Under the pieces are notes generated by a model. That model saw only the letters and a list, made by a program, of their open reading frames with translations. It had not been told where the DNA came from and did not search any database. Shown here one piece after another: positions 22,050 through 33,407 of a stretch of 64,000 nucleotides of DNA (position 1 is the first letter of the stretch; each line of letters begins with the position of its first letter). The translations under genes were made by a program, and so were the position numbers. Source of the stretch: Daldinia sp. FL1419 (taxonomy: Eukaryota > Ascomycota > Sordariomycetes > Xylariales > Hypoxylaceae); assembly GCA_025201765.1 (NCBI GenBank), contig MU623348.1, forward strand, positions 248,001 to 312,000, given 5' to 3'.

Positions 22050-23757
22050 ATATAACTACTATACATAGATAATCATATCGAGTGTTGGTGGGGGTTTGCC
22101 CTCGACCTGTCTCGTCGTTAGTAGGTAGTATTTTACCGACTAAAAATGCAAGGCGAGGTCCAGTCCAGGGCTGGAAGCGAGCGGCTTGGCGCAGGTAGAA
22201 TTTGTTACGGGGTCGCATTGTTTTAATACACTAACGAGTGATCCGTGGGTTTAGGTTTATGTAGTTAGATGGGCACGATAAATATCCCCTCTTTCGTCGA
22301 TTACGATGTTCGATATTGGAGAAAACGGACAACGAAGAAACAGAGATGAAGTCGTCGAACGACCCCGAGTTTCAAGCCAAGTCCGGGTTGTATAGTTGAA
22401 GTTGCGTTCGAGCTCCCGACCAACACATCTTAGGATCGGATCTGACGTCCTCCCGAGCTGCCGAAGGGGGATTGTGCATCAACGCACTAAGTGGTATTCT
22501 TCTGATATTCTGTGCATATAATCCACTAGAATTACCCGATCTACCGAGTATCAAAACTTGATGGATCGAAGGTTTACCGGTATTGATATCTCTTATTATA
22601 TGGTAAGCATATAAGGGCCACAGTTATTAGGCATATACCAACTTGTCGCCTTTTCTCGAATTGTTTGGATGGTGTTTCTCAATATGTGCAAAAGGTAACA
22701 ATGTGTGGTAATGTCCGCTGGAAATAAGAGGGGATGGGTCCACTTAAGACGGGGAGCAAGCCAGCGAAAAGTTAATATACCCCAAATTAATTTATCATGT
22801 ACAATACATAGGTACCCTAGGTTAGTACCTTAACTAACAAGATTGCAGATTATTAGCCAATCAAAAATTCATATCGGTTGTCGGCCGTTGGTAATATACA
22901 CTATGTATGCACCGAACTGATACCTGCTTTATTAATCCTATTGCTCCAACCATCTCTAATAGATGCAGTTAGGGAAAGCTATCTACGTAGGGAAGGTACA
23001 GTTACAAAGCACAAAGGCTCATAATTTACATTAGGTAAAATGGGTAAAAATGTAACATTGAAAGAATGGAAGCTATGCCTTCCCATGCAAGGTGTGAAGG
23101 AAAATGCACAGACCAAATTTGACTAAGAGAATTGTCCCAAAAGTCGAGCAAAAAAAGTTCCCAAGTAAAAAATTATGTCCCGCCCTAACTAAAGCGAAGA
23201 GGAAAACCCCCAAAAAACAGAAAAATTAAAACCAAACTACCAAACTACCAAACTCCGCTCACTCTCTAAAATCTCAACCGATTACAACAGGGTCTTCCCA
23301 TGATGTCTACCCGGCTCTAGTAAGCGTCACAAGCACCACACCCCTTTCTCGATTCCTTTTTCGGGAAGTTTTAAATCGTGAACTTGGCGGAACTTGGCTT
23401 TATTAGTTTTAGTCCCAAATACCTAATGGCATCTAGGTAAAACAAAAAAGCGTCTAAAAAAAAAAGTATTCGGAACATCTAGAGTTCAATCTACGGAGCA
23501 GCCCTGTTCGATTGACTACCTTTACCTTAACCTAGCCTAGAGGACTACCTTAGAGGACTGCCTAAAGGCCAAGCTACCAAACTAATCGCCTTGCTCTCTA
23601 GGTTAGACAGCTGTTTGAACGTTTGACCAGCTGTGTCACCCATACATTCCACAAGCGTCATTGCAAGGCACCCTCTAGGACTCCTTTCCCCCCCTACTGG
23701 AACTTCGCTGGACTCCGTTACTGGATTTCCCTATCGGATCTCTAACTGGAACGTATA

Positions 23758-23830
23758 CGTACTACTACTACTATTACTACTGCTACTACTGCTACTACTA
23801 CTATTACTACTATTGCTATTACTATTGTTG
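23758..23830. repeat. imperfect trinucleotide microsatellite
   Basis: About 24 triplets of the TAC/TAT/TGC type run through 23758-23830. It produces a false leucine-rich open frame on the + strand. Confidence 0.9.
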
Positions 23831-24090
23831 CCTATTACCTATTCCTGTTACTGCTACTATTATCTGTACGCTACTTGAACTTGTGCACGCCTACCTCTTT
23901 ATACACGATAAACTATCCCAAGAATGTTGGGCTCGCTAGTTAGTTTCGGTAAGTTAACTTAGCATCTATTTTTTTTATTTTTTTCCCATTTATTTATCGT
24001 GAAGTACGCTGTGGAACCAGCTAAGATTCGACGTCTATGCAACCAAACATGCATTGAAGATAGGTTGTAAGCCAGAAGAAAGTGTTTTGT

Positions 24091-25942
24091 ATGAGTACCT
24101 ACCTATATTCTCTCTCTGTCTCAAACTAGCCATCTTACGAAAGTCCTGAAAAAAAAAAGAAATAACATCCTTATATTTTATTTATAAATACTCCCCCCGT
24201 CTTTCTTTGGTCAGCATCTCATCTACTTATTAGTGCCAAACGCGCACGAAATCGGGCCGCCACCCAAGGACGTTCCGCCAGCTACTCCTATCAATTTACC
24301 ACAATGCAATCCTCAGCCATCTAACGCAAATGCTCACCCATCTCTTGTTCATTTCCTGCAAAAATTGCAGCGTCCCAATGAACTTACCGAGTCTCACTTT
24401 GCCGCACTTGGCGTTCAGATACATTCTGATGCTCCGCCTGAGGATGTTGTCCCGGACCGGTCTTTCCTACCTATAGCTTCCGAGTGGGTCGGCGTCGACG
24501 TGGATGAGGCCCGCCGTAGAGATGCCACCTTCCGGCGCACTCTCTCTAATGGAAGGCTCTCCCCCGAGGCTCGCGTCTTCGTGGATCGCCGGGCCGAACT
24601 TTCTATACCAAACCAAGCCGCCTTTCGAACCATTCGTCGCATCAAACCGGAACCGGGGACCCAAGCGCCGCGGCTTGGGAATTGCTACGAATTTTATAGA
24701 CAGATGGAGTTGATGGCACAGTATTGGGACGATACCTCTTTGCCACCGCTCTCCACTGACGATCAAGATGATCCACCGCCTGCTGACCCAAATTCCGAAC
24801 CATCGGCTACTGATACATCAACCGAGGATTCGGAAGCTAAACCCAAGGGTCCTGAACGAGTTACTTACCGTACTAACAGTGGCTCTACCATGCCGGCCGA
24901 ATTCCGTCACAACTTAATCTCGTCATTTGTCAAGCTTGTGGCTTACGACTTTGGTTGCAACGTAGTCCCGCCGCGGGTTGAACCTCGTTTACAGTTACTC
25001 GCACCCGCCATCAAGGAGATTTCCAAATCCGGGGTACGATATCACCCTCAAGTGGCATCTTACTTCCCTTCCGGGTGTGTGTTTCTATGTAAGGCGCCAA
25101 TGACTCGGGAAGCTGCCCGGGCAGGTATCGTCGAAGGTCCCATAGCAGCGGTATCGGCGCGTAACACGACGAATTTCCCCACTGCGGCAGAAGCGAATTT
25201 AGATTTCGGGCGAGAGCTTGTCGCGGCACTAATTACCGCACAGCACCGTTCCCGAGAAGGCCAGCCTGAGAAACGGTTTGGCGAGGGTAAATGGTGGGCC
25301 ACACAAAAGCGCTGGGGTGGAGGCGAGGGCGGCCCCATAGGGCGGGAGATCGACGGCGACTCCATCGTAGGCGACAAGGATTCCGCCGGGTCCAACCCAG
25401 AGGTGACCGAGGGCGTAAAGCCGGTGCCAGTACCGGAGACCACCAGTGCTACCAGGGAGATCAAAGTAGGGGGTAAGACGGTACTGATCCCCATGCGTGG
25501 ACAGCCCGTGACCAAGAAGCCGCGTAAGAACATGAGTATCTATGACAGCTACCGCATGGTACGACTACCGTCGTCGAACTGGGACAAGAAGACGAAATAC
25601 ACGGCCGTGGGCAAGATCAAAGGCGCCGATTTCGACGATGTGTTTGTGCTTAGCAGTCTGTTCCACCACCTGTGCGTAATCCGCGTGCGCGTGCCCAACC
25701 GCCTGCTCGAGGTATTCTCCGGCGCGCCAGACGGGAACGTCAAGGTCGAGGCGAGCGGGGAAAAGTCGAAGAGCTGGGGCAAGCTAGATGTGTGGCGTAG
25801 CAAGTGGTACGACTTATTCATCGTCGAAGAGCGGCTCGAGGCCATGCGTCTGCTCTGGGGTATGATGGGATGGGTTATGCGCACGGAAGACGAGAGTGGG
25901 AGCTCAAAGGCGGGCGAGGACGTTGCTATGAAGAATGCTTAA
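24091..25942 (+). CDS. conserved-looking protein of unknown function
   Basis: The main exon (24234-25942) encodes about 569 residues but has no usable ATG near its start. In frame there is a TAA at 24185 and then only a GTG. A plausible model uses ATG at 24091 with a donor at 24095 (A|GTACCT) and acceptor TTATTAG ending at 24233, so that A joins TG to give ATG-ATG-CCA and the protein starts MMPNAHEIGPPP. The protein is hydrophilic at the N-terminus. An acidic Pro/Asp/Ser linker follows (about 170-205), then a Gly-rich stretch near 365-380 and a charged C-terminal region ending in RLEAMRLLWGMMGWVMRTED. There are no membrane segments and no domain that I recognise. GC-rich codon use and frame length support a real gene; the first exon is tentative. 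Confidence 0.7.
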
Positions 25943-26745
25943 AGTCTACTCCGACGGGGGGTTTAAAGTACGGATTAATTACCCCGGGTGTTATCCGCCC
26001 TAGGTATATGGGATCACAAGCTCGAATTACAAGAATAGTTATTGGATCTAGATTATGTGGTGGCTAGAATGTCTAGTGCCCCATCTGATAGACATGAATG
26101 AAGTATATGACGAATAGTACGAAGACTGCGTTCTTTTGGTTTATTTCTATCTAGCATAGCCACTGGCCTGTTCTTAAGTAGGGACATCGTGTGCTCTTAT
26201 CTAGTAACCTAACATTACCTATCTATAGCATATAGTTAATCATCAACGAAATCATCATTCGGCGTCGAGGGTTTAAGACAACTAGCTAGGTTAAACAATT
26301 TCAACATTGATTTCTACGGTTCCATGCCGTGATTGTATACGCGACCCGAAAGCGAGCATATACCTACTCGATAAGCGACATTGGGCAGCAAGCAGGCGAA
26401 ATGTAAGTAAGCCCGCGTACATGAACGTTTGGGTAGGTGGGATATAGGCAAGCAGGTAGGTAGGTATGCGCGACTCGGTCATTCGGATTGATCAGATTTA
26501 CACCGGCGAGATATTACAAAATCGGACGGGGGAAAATAAGAAAGAAAAAAAGAACAAGAAAAAAAAAGGCAGGAAATTCGGATTATGTGTGCTGGTAATA
26601 TGTAGGTAGGTAGGTAACTATAATGGATAACGAAAGCCATGTCGTCGTGTCGGTGTATATGACGCTGACCGCCTCCCGTCATCTTCTGGGTATATTAAGC
26701 GTCTGCTGTAGGTCAGGTAGGTAACCTTGGGTAACCTTAGGTAGC

Positions 26746-26768
26746 AGGTAGGTAGGTAGGTAGGTAAG
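26746..26768. repeat. (GGTA)n microsatellite
   Basis: About six GGTA units in a row, next to other CCTAGGTA-like strings. Confidence 0.85.
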
Positions 26769-26820
26769 TATCTTATGCGAACGGGCATCTATCCGCTTAT
26801 CGAATTACATAATATAGACG

Positions 26821-26877
26821 TATGTGTGTATGTGTGTGTGTGTGTGCGTTTGAGCATAGCATAGCATAGCATAGCAT
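26821..26877. repeat. (TG)n run followed by an AGCAT pentanucleotide repeat
   Basis: TG dinucleotides fill 26821-26848. Almost directly after them five AGCAT units fill 26853-26877. Confidence 0.85.
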
Positions 26878-27110
26878 TTTATTATTTTTATATTCTCGAG
26901 ATTAAATGCTTAGCCTGGTCTTACCTGCCTATTACGCACATAATGTTCTGACATACATCTCGTGTCGTCGGGATGCGGGAGAGTGGCGGTAAGAGACCAG
27001 GGGGAGGGGAGGGGGGGAAGTATGACCCGGTATGGGTTTACTTCGGATGACTGGATTGGTAAATGAGTATTATATCTGGACAAGTTACTTTGAACAGGCA
27101 CATGAGGTAT

Positions 27111-27136
27111 GTATGTATATGTGTGTGTGTGTGTGT
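27111..27136. repeat. (TG)n microsatellite
   Basis: A short alternating TATG/TG run, a second copy of the kind at 26821. Confidence 0.8.
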
Positions 27137-29134
27137 AAATATATGGTTGTAGAAAGGTGTAGAAAACGGCTGTGTTGGCAATTATCATGTAGGCTGTAGC
27201 TAGTTGACGGCCCTATTACACCGACAAGGTTGGAAAAGTTAGAAGCCCAAAGACAAAGGGGTTAGATGAATTAATAACTCAAGGCTATTACGAGAGAGGA
27301 TTGATAGCTCGTCGGTTTATCTCTCAAATAGCATCTTTTCCATAGGAGACGGCGACGCCCAGCCTAAGCATCTCCAGCCTAAGCATCTCGGTGAGCTGCT
27401 ATTCTTCGGCTATTTATCAAACCTACGGCAGAAGCCTGGGTCTATAGCAAAGAGGCGTCGACTGTCGTAGCCTTCTAGGCTTGATATGGGGTTATATGCA
27501 CCGCTATTCCGTACCTAGTCATCTTTGATGATGTGCTGTGAGGTACCATCTTTGAGGCCAACCTCTTAATGGCTGCCCTCACAAAGCAACAGACTGCACA
27601 CGACATATTGTATATGCACAGATATATTAAGCAGTATGTAGATTCGGCTCCGCAGCGTAGATGCCGTAGGCGATATCACGGCCCCCAGCCCTGAAACTTA
27701 CCTGTTCGCTGTACTTACTCTCTTACGATCCAGCTAACCCTCCTGGGCAATAGGAATAAGATCGCGGGTCCAAGGTAGCTGGCGAATAAGCGAGGTGAAG
27801 TGACAGTTGAGCTATGAGAATGGCTCCAAAGTCTCATCCTCGTAGGCCTCATAATCAGCATATCGAGTAGGCTTAGCTTAGTGATGTCCAAGAGCTCGGC
27901 TAGCTACTCGGTACAATAATCGTGGCAACATACGATTTAGACGCGCTAGGCGGGTGCTCCTTCAATATCATTGATCCAAATGCGAGCGGCTTGATGAAAC
28001 ATTCGGCTATAAATATACGGCAATGTCGGCGCTAACCCATCCCCAGGTTTTATCGAGTAGTGCGTCTACGTATGCGGAGCTTTGCCGCCAGCCTTGGGCA
28101 CTTGTACCGAGCCGTACGTCGCGTTCCAGGTGGCGATGCTATCTCCTATCAAGCAATGTCCATTCTAATCCTTGATATGATATCCCAGCCTGCATATATG
28201 CCATGTACGTTTGCTCGTGTTTCTACGAGACTTACGAGTCTAGTTGGCAATAATTCCATGATCGTCTCAACTTTGCCTTTGGCTGCCTCACCAGCCGACA
28301 ATCTGTATCGAGAGTATGACGTAGCAAAAGCAAAAGACCCCAGACCACGGGCCACGGGCCACGGACCACTTCTACACAAGCCGAAACCTCTCCGTGCCTT
28401 GATGTGAGACATGCAGAAATTGTCGTAGACTGGCAGGACTGGTCTTAGATGAATTCGGCATCCGTCGATCTAACGTCTCTCGGAAGTACGGGAGGACCCG
28501 TAGCTCCACGCCTTCACGGTCCACAGCCTAGCGCTGATTAGATGGGTTTTTGAGTCGAACACGTTGGGAAAGGCTTATGACGTTGTCGTTCATAGCGTGA
28601 GGGGATACAACGTTGCTTTCACGGAGCAAAAGTTCTTATTTTATTCGTTAACGAGATGGCTATTTCTCGGGTTTAAGATGTTCGACAGCTCGAGGCGAAA
28701 GATGAGGCTCGAAATATGCAAACTTAGAGCTAAAGATAGCTACAGCAGCTGTATCGCCTCAATCGCCTCGTTTTGGCAGCTGAGCCGCCTTAAGCTAAGG
28801 TAGGGCGACGGTTTCGACTGACGCGGGGGGGTAAGAGGGATGAAAAGGGTATAGCGTAAGACCCTTCATGCGTTCTTATCAAGCTGAAGCGGGCTTGAGT
28901 TGGGGTGAATTAGAATGGTTTAGGAAGATAAATTATTGTCATGCCGACGTACAGATCCGTACAACTAATCAGAACCGATCGATACCCGGTATAGCAGCAG
29001 AACTAGCATAGCATAGCCCCTAATGATGGGTTGCATGCAGGATACCTGGCGGTAAATATTATGTAGCTTTGCATGCGTCTGCGTGCCCGCGTGCCCGCGT
29101 GGGTGAGGTGGCTGGAAGGCCCTGTTAACCGACA

Positions 29135-29171
29135 CGCCGTACGCCGTACGCCGTACGCTGTACGCTGTACC
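29135..29171. repeat. 7-base tandem repeat
   Basis: Three CGCCGTA units are followed by two CGCTGTA variants, i.e. five tandem heptamers differing by one transition. Confidence 0.85.
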
Positions 29172-30048
29172 TGCTTCGAATATCCCTTTTACCTGGGTTA
29201 CCTTGATGTCGATATCGGACCGCTGACTCGCAGAGATAAATCCGGAGTAGGTTATGGCGGCATGATACCTATCTAGATAAGGCTGATGTTTCCTGGCCCA
29301 TGCTGTCCATGCCGTCCCGAAAATTTTTTGGTCCTTGCAGACAGACGCGGTGCAAGGTTGCGGCTGTGCTGCTCGGCTTCACCTCGATTGGCTCCTCCAC
29401 AAAATTCATCATCCCAAGGACCTGGGAGTGTCTAGGGACGATGCATGTGGCGTCTGTATGAAAAGATGAGACGAATATCTCTGACAGCTTGGACCTTGTA
29501 TTGGCACCTTGTACCTGGATGATCTACGGTATTCATCCCGCTTGGGATTGCTTAAAAATCTTTAATGTTCGGTGGTTGGACTTAAAACTGTCTTTGACTC
29601 CGTTGGTTACCTCCGATGTCTCTGATTTTGAGCCGAGGAATATTGAACTAACCTATGAGCTTGACTTGCGGGGATCCCCGTCGCTAAGAAGTGACGAGTA
29701 AAAAAAACAAAAACAAAAACAAAAACAAAAATTTCTCGAAAGCCAAGACCCGAAATAATTCTGAGTGATTCTGAATATCCGCGGAGTTGAATTGTCGATG
29801 GATGCATCTCCGGTAGAAATTCGGATTATGATGACATTTGATACTGAAATCGTAACTACATAGCCACGATAATTTTGTAGCATTTTACTATTTCCTGCAG
29901 CTCCTATTTTTTTCTTTTCTTTTTTTTTTCCCTCGCGATTGCTACGTTGTAGATATGCGGGTTAAGTAACGCATGCGTGGGTGAGAAGCGAAGCTCGGGC
30001 CAGATAGCCGTCTCATAAGATCTCCCACGTATTGCAGAATCTACAAGT

Positions 30049-30107
30049 GTGGCCTTGTATGTATGTGGCCCTGTATGTGGCCCTGTATGTGGCCCTGTAT
30101 ATGGCCT
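30049..30107. repeat. 12-base tandem repeat
   Basis: Three exact copies of GTATGTGGCCCT (30061-30096) are flanked by degenerate copies on both sides. Confidence 0.85.
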
Positions 30108-30400
30108 GCGTTTATGTGTGGCTCCTTGTACCGAAGTGAGCATGTCCATCGCCCTGTCAAAAGAAGAAAAACTGCATCGTAGACGCATTGTAGCCTCACT
30201 AGGAAAGTATAGGCGCGAGGTATAAGGACAAGGGCACAGAAAATAAATGTATGGTGCGGTTAAACTCTGGCCGGAGAAGCAAGTTTGAACGAAATGCCCT
30301 TGTAGCTTCCAATGCTGCACGTCAGCCACCATATTCGGGATATCCGAACATTCGTTGCGTACCCAGGTACCCTTACATACCCGTGAGACCCGTAAACGGG

Positions 30401-30440
30401 CTTGAAAGGGCTTGAGGGGGCTTGACTGGGCTTGAAAGGG
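30401..30440. repeat. 10-base tandem repeat
   Basis: Four decamers of the form CTTGAAAGGG run in tandem; the two outer copies are identical and the two inner ones differ at two bases each. Confidence 0.85.
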
Positions 30441-31237
30441 TCGGCTTGAGAGGTCCGGATAATTCGTTATTCCTCTTTGCGACGCCGTCCGAAACCCCAA
30501 AGATTAGGTAGGTAGTACTTAACCTTGATACCTTGCAAACGAATACATCATCATACTTTTTATGCATGCATGTATATATTATATATATCAACATTCCAAG
30601 GTGGCTTACGGCGTTTGACGCTCGGAAACCATCTCTCGCTTGGTGTTTGATATGTACCCGAATTAATTTAACGTGCGCCAATCTGCAACGTCGCTGATGG
30701 ACTTAAGTAATATGACGGACATACGAATAAAGATGTCGAGCATCTCCATGCACGAGATAAGTTTGCTGTAAATAAGGCAGGTAATCATTCCTTTGGCAGT
30801 TGTAGCGTATAACACCATACAAGACGGATATCGCCGGGGGAAGAACTTGGCGAATAGTTTCGAATAACTAATACCCTACGTGTAGGTATTTCTGAATTAA
30901 GGCATAAAGCCCAACTAGACTTTATGACAGATGTATAATTGGAATAGTAAATGTTTTGGGTATTTGCGCTTATTAGGTCGCCGATTGGATTTGTGGTAAC
31001 GAGGCAGCCAAAGACTCTTATTCGCCCGAAGAAGATGAAGAAGAGAAATTGCGCTGTAACGGTACTAACGGTACTGACGTGTTCCGGTATACCGAGTGCA
31101 CCGAGTTTGTACTCGAGTTTAAGAGCCGCAAAGACTATAGTTGCCATTGTTATAGGTAATGCCTAGACTTATTCTATATTCTATTGTACCCTGTCTACAT
31201 GCCACCTCTTCTTAGGTACTGTAGTTCCAGGGCCTGT

Positions 31238-31325
31238 AGCTGTATGGAACTGTAACTGTAGCTGTAGCCGTAGCTGTAACTATAGGTAGTCGTATTTGTA
31301 GTTGTAATTGTAATTGTATTGTAAT
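31238..31325. repeat. degenerate (TGTAGC)n hexamer tract
   Basis: The stretch is a chain of TGTAGC/TGTAAC/TGTAAT hexamers with a few slips, intergenic. Confidence 0.75.
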
Positions 31326-32110
31326 GCAATCTAATGTCAGAATATATAGCGGAAAACGGCGATGCAATCTTGGGACTCTCTTCAGCTCCGAGCTTCAACG
31401 TCGAGGATTATCTTCACCTGATGGCTATAAGTGACGATCATATAGACAGGTATCAAGGGCCTTTCAAAGGGTTTTCCAAGCTGCTGAACAGTAAACGGGT
31501 GAAAAAGAAAAGTCTAATCCTTGGTAAAATCCTTGAAATCCTTGGTGCTGTGAATCCATTGCTAAACTATTGGATTTGTTGGTCGTAATGCTTGTACTGA
31601 GTCTCCAAGCCACCAAGTCCGAGATATACCAAGTATATACGCATTGGCAATTGATTTGATGAATTCTTGATGCTTATGGGACCTGAAGCTACCTTTGACA
31701 GCCCCAACAACCCTGTCAACCCTGTCAAGGTCTGGTAGGTTAATGGAAGAAAAAAAAAAAGATGCCGCGGTTCAATCGCCGAATTGCTTTTTTTCCTGAC
31801 CATTCGGTTTTTGTTTGTTCTTATCCTTGTTTATGACTTGTTTAGGATTAGACTTTCCTATTAGTCTTTAGAATTATATCATCTGAGGTAAGTAAGTAGC
31901 GTCCACGGGTATGCGTGTTTGCGTATTGGCGTATTACTACTGCTACCTTACCTCTTTATGCACATACATTATGTACATAAGTGGATATAACTAAGGTACA
32001 TATCTGATGTATTTCATGTGGCTAGAGCCCTCCAAGCCGGATGACGATAGCTTATTACTCTTTACGGTTACTATTCATTTTTAGATGCTTTTATATTCTT
32101 TCTTGCGCAG

Positions 32111-32308
32111 CCACGGCGTAAGAACCTTGGAAGACTGTCATTGGCGGTAACACAGACCAACAGCAATACAGAAACCCCACACATTATCGGCGTGCCGGAG
32201 CTGGAACAAGCGCCAGACAGTGGAAAGTTGAAGGCAAAAGATTCAAGGTTCCGGTTAGGTATGACAGGACCGCACTTTCCCTATAATGTACATAGAATCG
32301 CTACTTGA
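32111..32308 (+). CDS. orphan exon-like segment, possibly a gene-end fragment
   Basis: After a good acceptor (TTTCTTGCGCAG ending at 32110), 65 codons run to a TGA at 32306-32308. The translation is compositionally normal protein, e.g. RRKNLGRLSLAVTQTNSN, then IIGVPELEQAP and DSRFRLGMTGPHFPYN. No start codon or upstream coding exon was found within the preceding kilobase. It may be the last exon of a gene destroyed upstream, a duplicated gene end, or chance. I do not recognise the family. Confidence 0.35.
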   Translation, partial: PRRKNLGRLSLAVTQTNSNTETPHIIGVPELEQAPDSGKLKAKDSRFRLGMTGPHFPYNVHRIAT

Positions 32309-33407
32309 CTACTTGGGGTAGTGGTTCCATGCCAATAGGTATGGACCTACCTACCAACCTAACCTAGGTACATATCTATATCCTTATCTGTAAACTCCGC
32401 ACTGGACATCTTTAGGGTCGCTTTCCTCCGTTTCCCGGTTGCACCATGACCCAACTTTTTTCTTCTTCTCAAGCCCACATTAGAAACCGATTCCACCAGT
32501 CTTTTTTACCTCCCCTGCTTCTCTCTCCCTTACGCGATTCATCTTGGAAAGTTCCTTGAAATACTATTCGCGACATATCTGATTATTTGGTGCATTTGGT
32601 GCACTTGGTGTATTTGGTATATTTGATATATTTTGGTATATTTTGGAGAATATCAGCCACGACCCCTGTCTACAGGTGAGTGTGTATGTCTGTGTGATGT
32701 ATGCACTTGTCAATAAGGTCCCCTGCGCCGCAAACGCTTGACCGCTGTGCTGGTAATATTTTATTTTATTTTATCTCTCCTCTCTTTTTCTTCTTTCCCT
32801 TGTCCCTGTTCCACTACTACCTTGCTAGTGGGTGTACACTAGGTACGTACATACACACATACAACACACTTATAACCCAACTGGGAAATCCTTGGCAGTT
32901 ATAATTCTTTTCTTTTTTTCTTTTTTTTTTAAGAAAAAAACTGAAAGGGAAAAAATAATCATAATAAAATCGTGGTAGTAGTTACATGGGGCTGCGCTTA
33001 CATCCATAATAGAATACATATTTACTTACAATTCTACACTAGACCAGCTCCGATCAATACATACATACATACATCATACCTACCTAGGTACACCCAGCAC
33101 CTACAATAATCTCATATCCACACGCGAGTCGATATTCGATATACAAAACATCGTGAACACCTCCCGTTTATCTTTCCACGAGTTCCATGTCTTGCCTATA
33201 AGAACCTACTACCTTGTCCACCCCTCTCCGACGGCAAAATCCTTTCCCCGCCTACATTCGCCTATTACCCTCCACGAGTTCATATCACGAATTTATATTA
33301 CGAACCTCGAATCTCGAACCCCTAACTTCACCTGACTTTGACTCGCCGGTCTATCCAACTACCCGACCTAGCATCGCGAATAGTATATACAGCTTTAGCT
33401 TTTTGAT

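Larger units (their letters stand above)
21047..24090. other. intergenic region between divergent genes
   Basis: No gene is supported with confidence. A 136-codon frame at 21237-21647 (+) has no recognisable domain and lies in what is probably the 5' flank of the membrane-protein gene. The region holds the 30-base palindrome at 22020-22049, CCTAGGTA-type motifs near 22810, and a TAC/TAT/TGC triplet run at 23758-23830. The stretch 23950-24190 is AT-rich and T-tract-rich, as expected of a promoter for the + strand gene that follows. Confidence 0.5.
25943..33407. other. 7.5-kb gene-poor region rich in tandem repeats
   Basis: Apart from the exon-like segment at 32111-32308, nothing codes convincingly; frames are short and lack domains. 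It is the densest repeat area of the window: (GGTA)n, (TG)n, AGCAT, 7-, 10- and 12-base tandems (listed separately), long A/T tracts at 29700-29730 and 29906-29930, and CCTAGGTA-type motifs at 32350 and 33078. The stretch 27300-28500 has higher GC and short blocks that read like broken protein on the minus strand, which could be a decayed transposon. That is only an impression. The last 900 bases, T-rich then with an untranslated leader, precede the metacaspase. Confidence 0.5.

Noticed and set aside
23633..23878. Leucine-run open frame
   Set aside because: It is produced by the trinucleotide microsatellite at 23758-23830.
28060..28412. Overlapping frames of 115 and 87 codons on opposite strands
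   Set aside because: Neither has recognisable content, and surrounding frames are broken. At most this is a decayed element.
26746..31325. Clusters of short direct repeats that could suggest a CRISPR-like array
   Set aside because: They are contiguous tandem repeats without spacers, in a eukaryotic genome.
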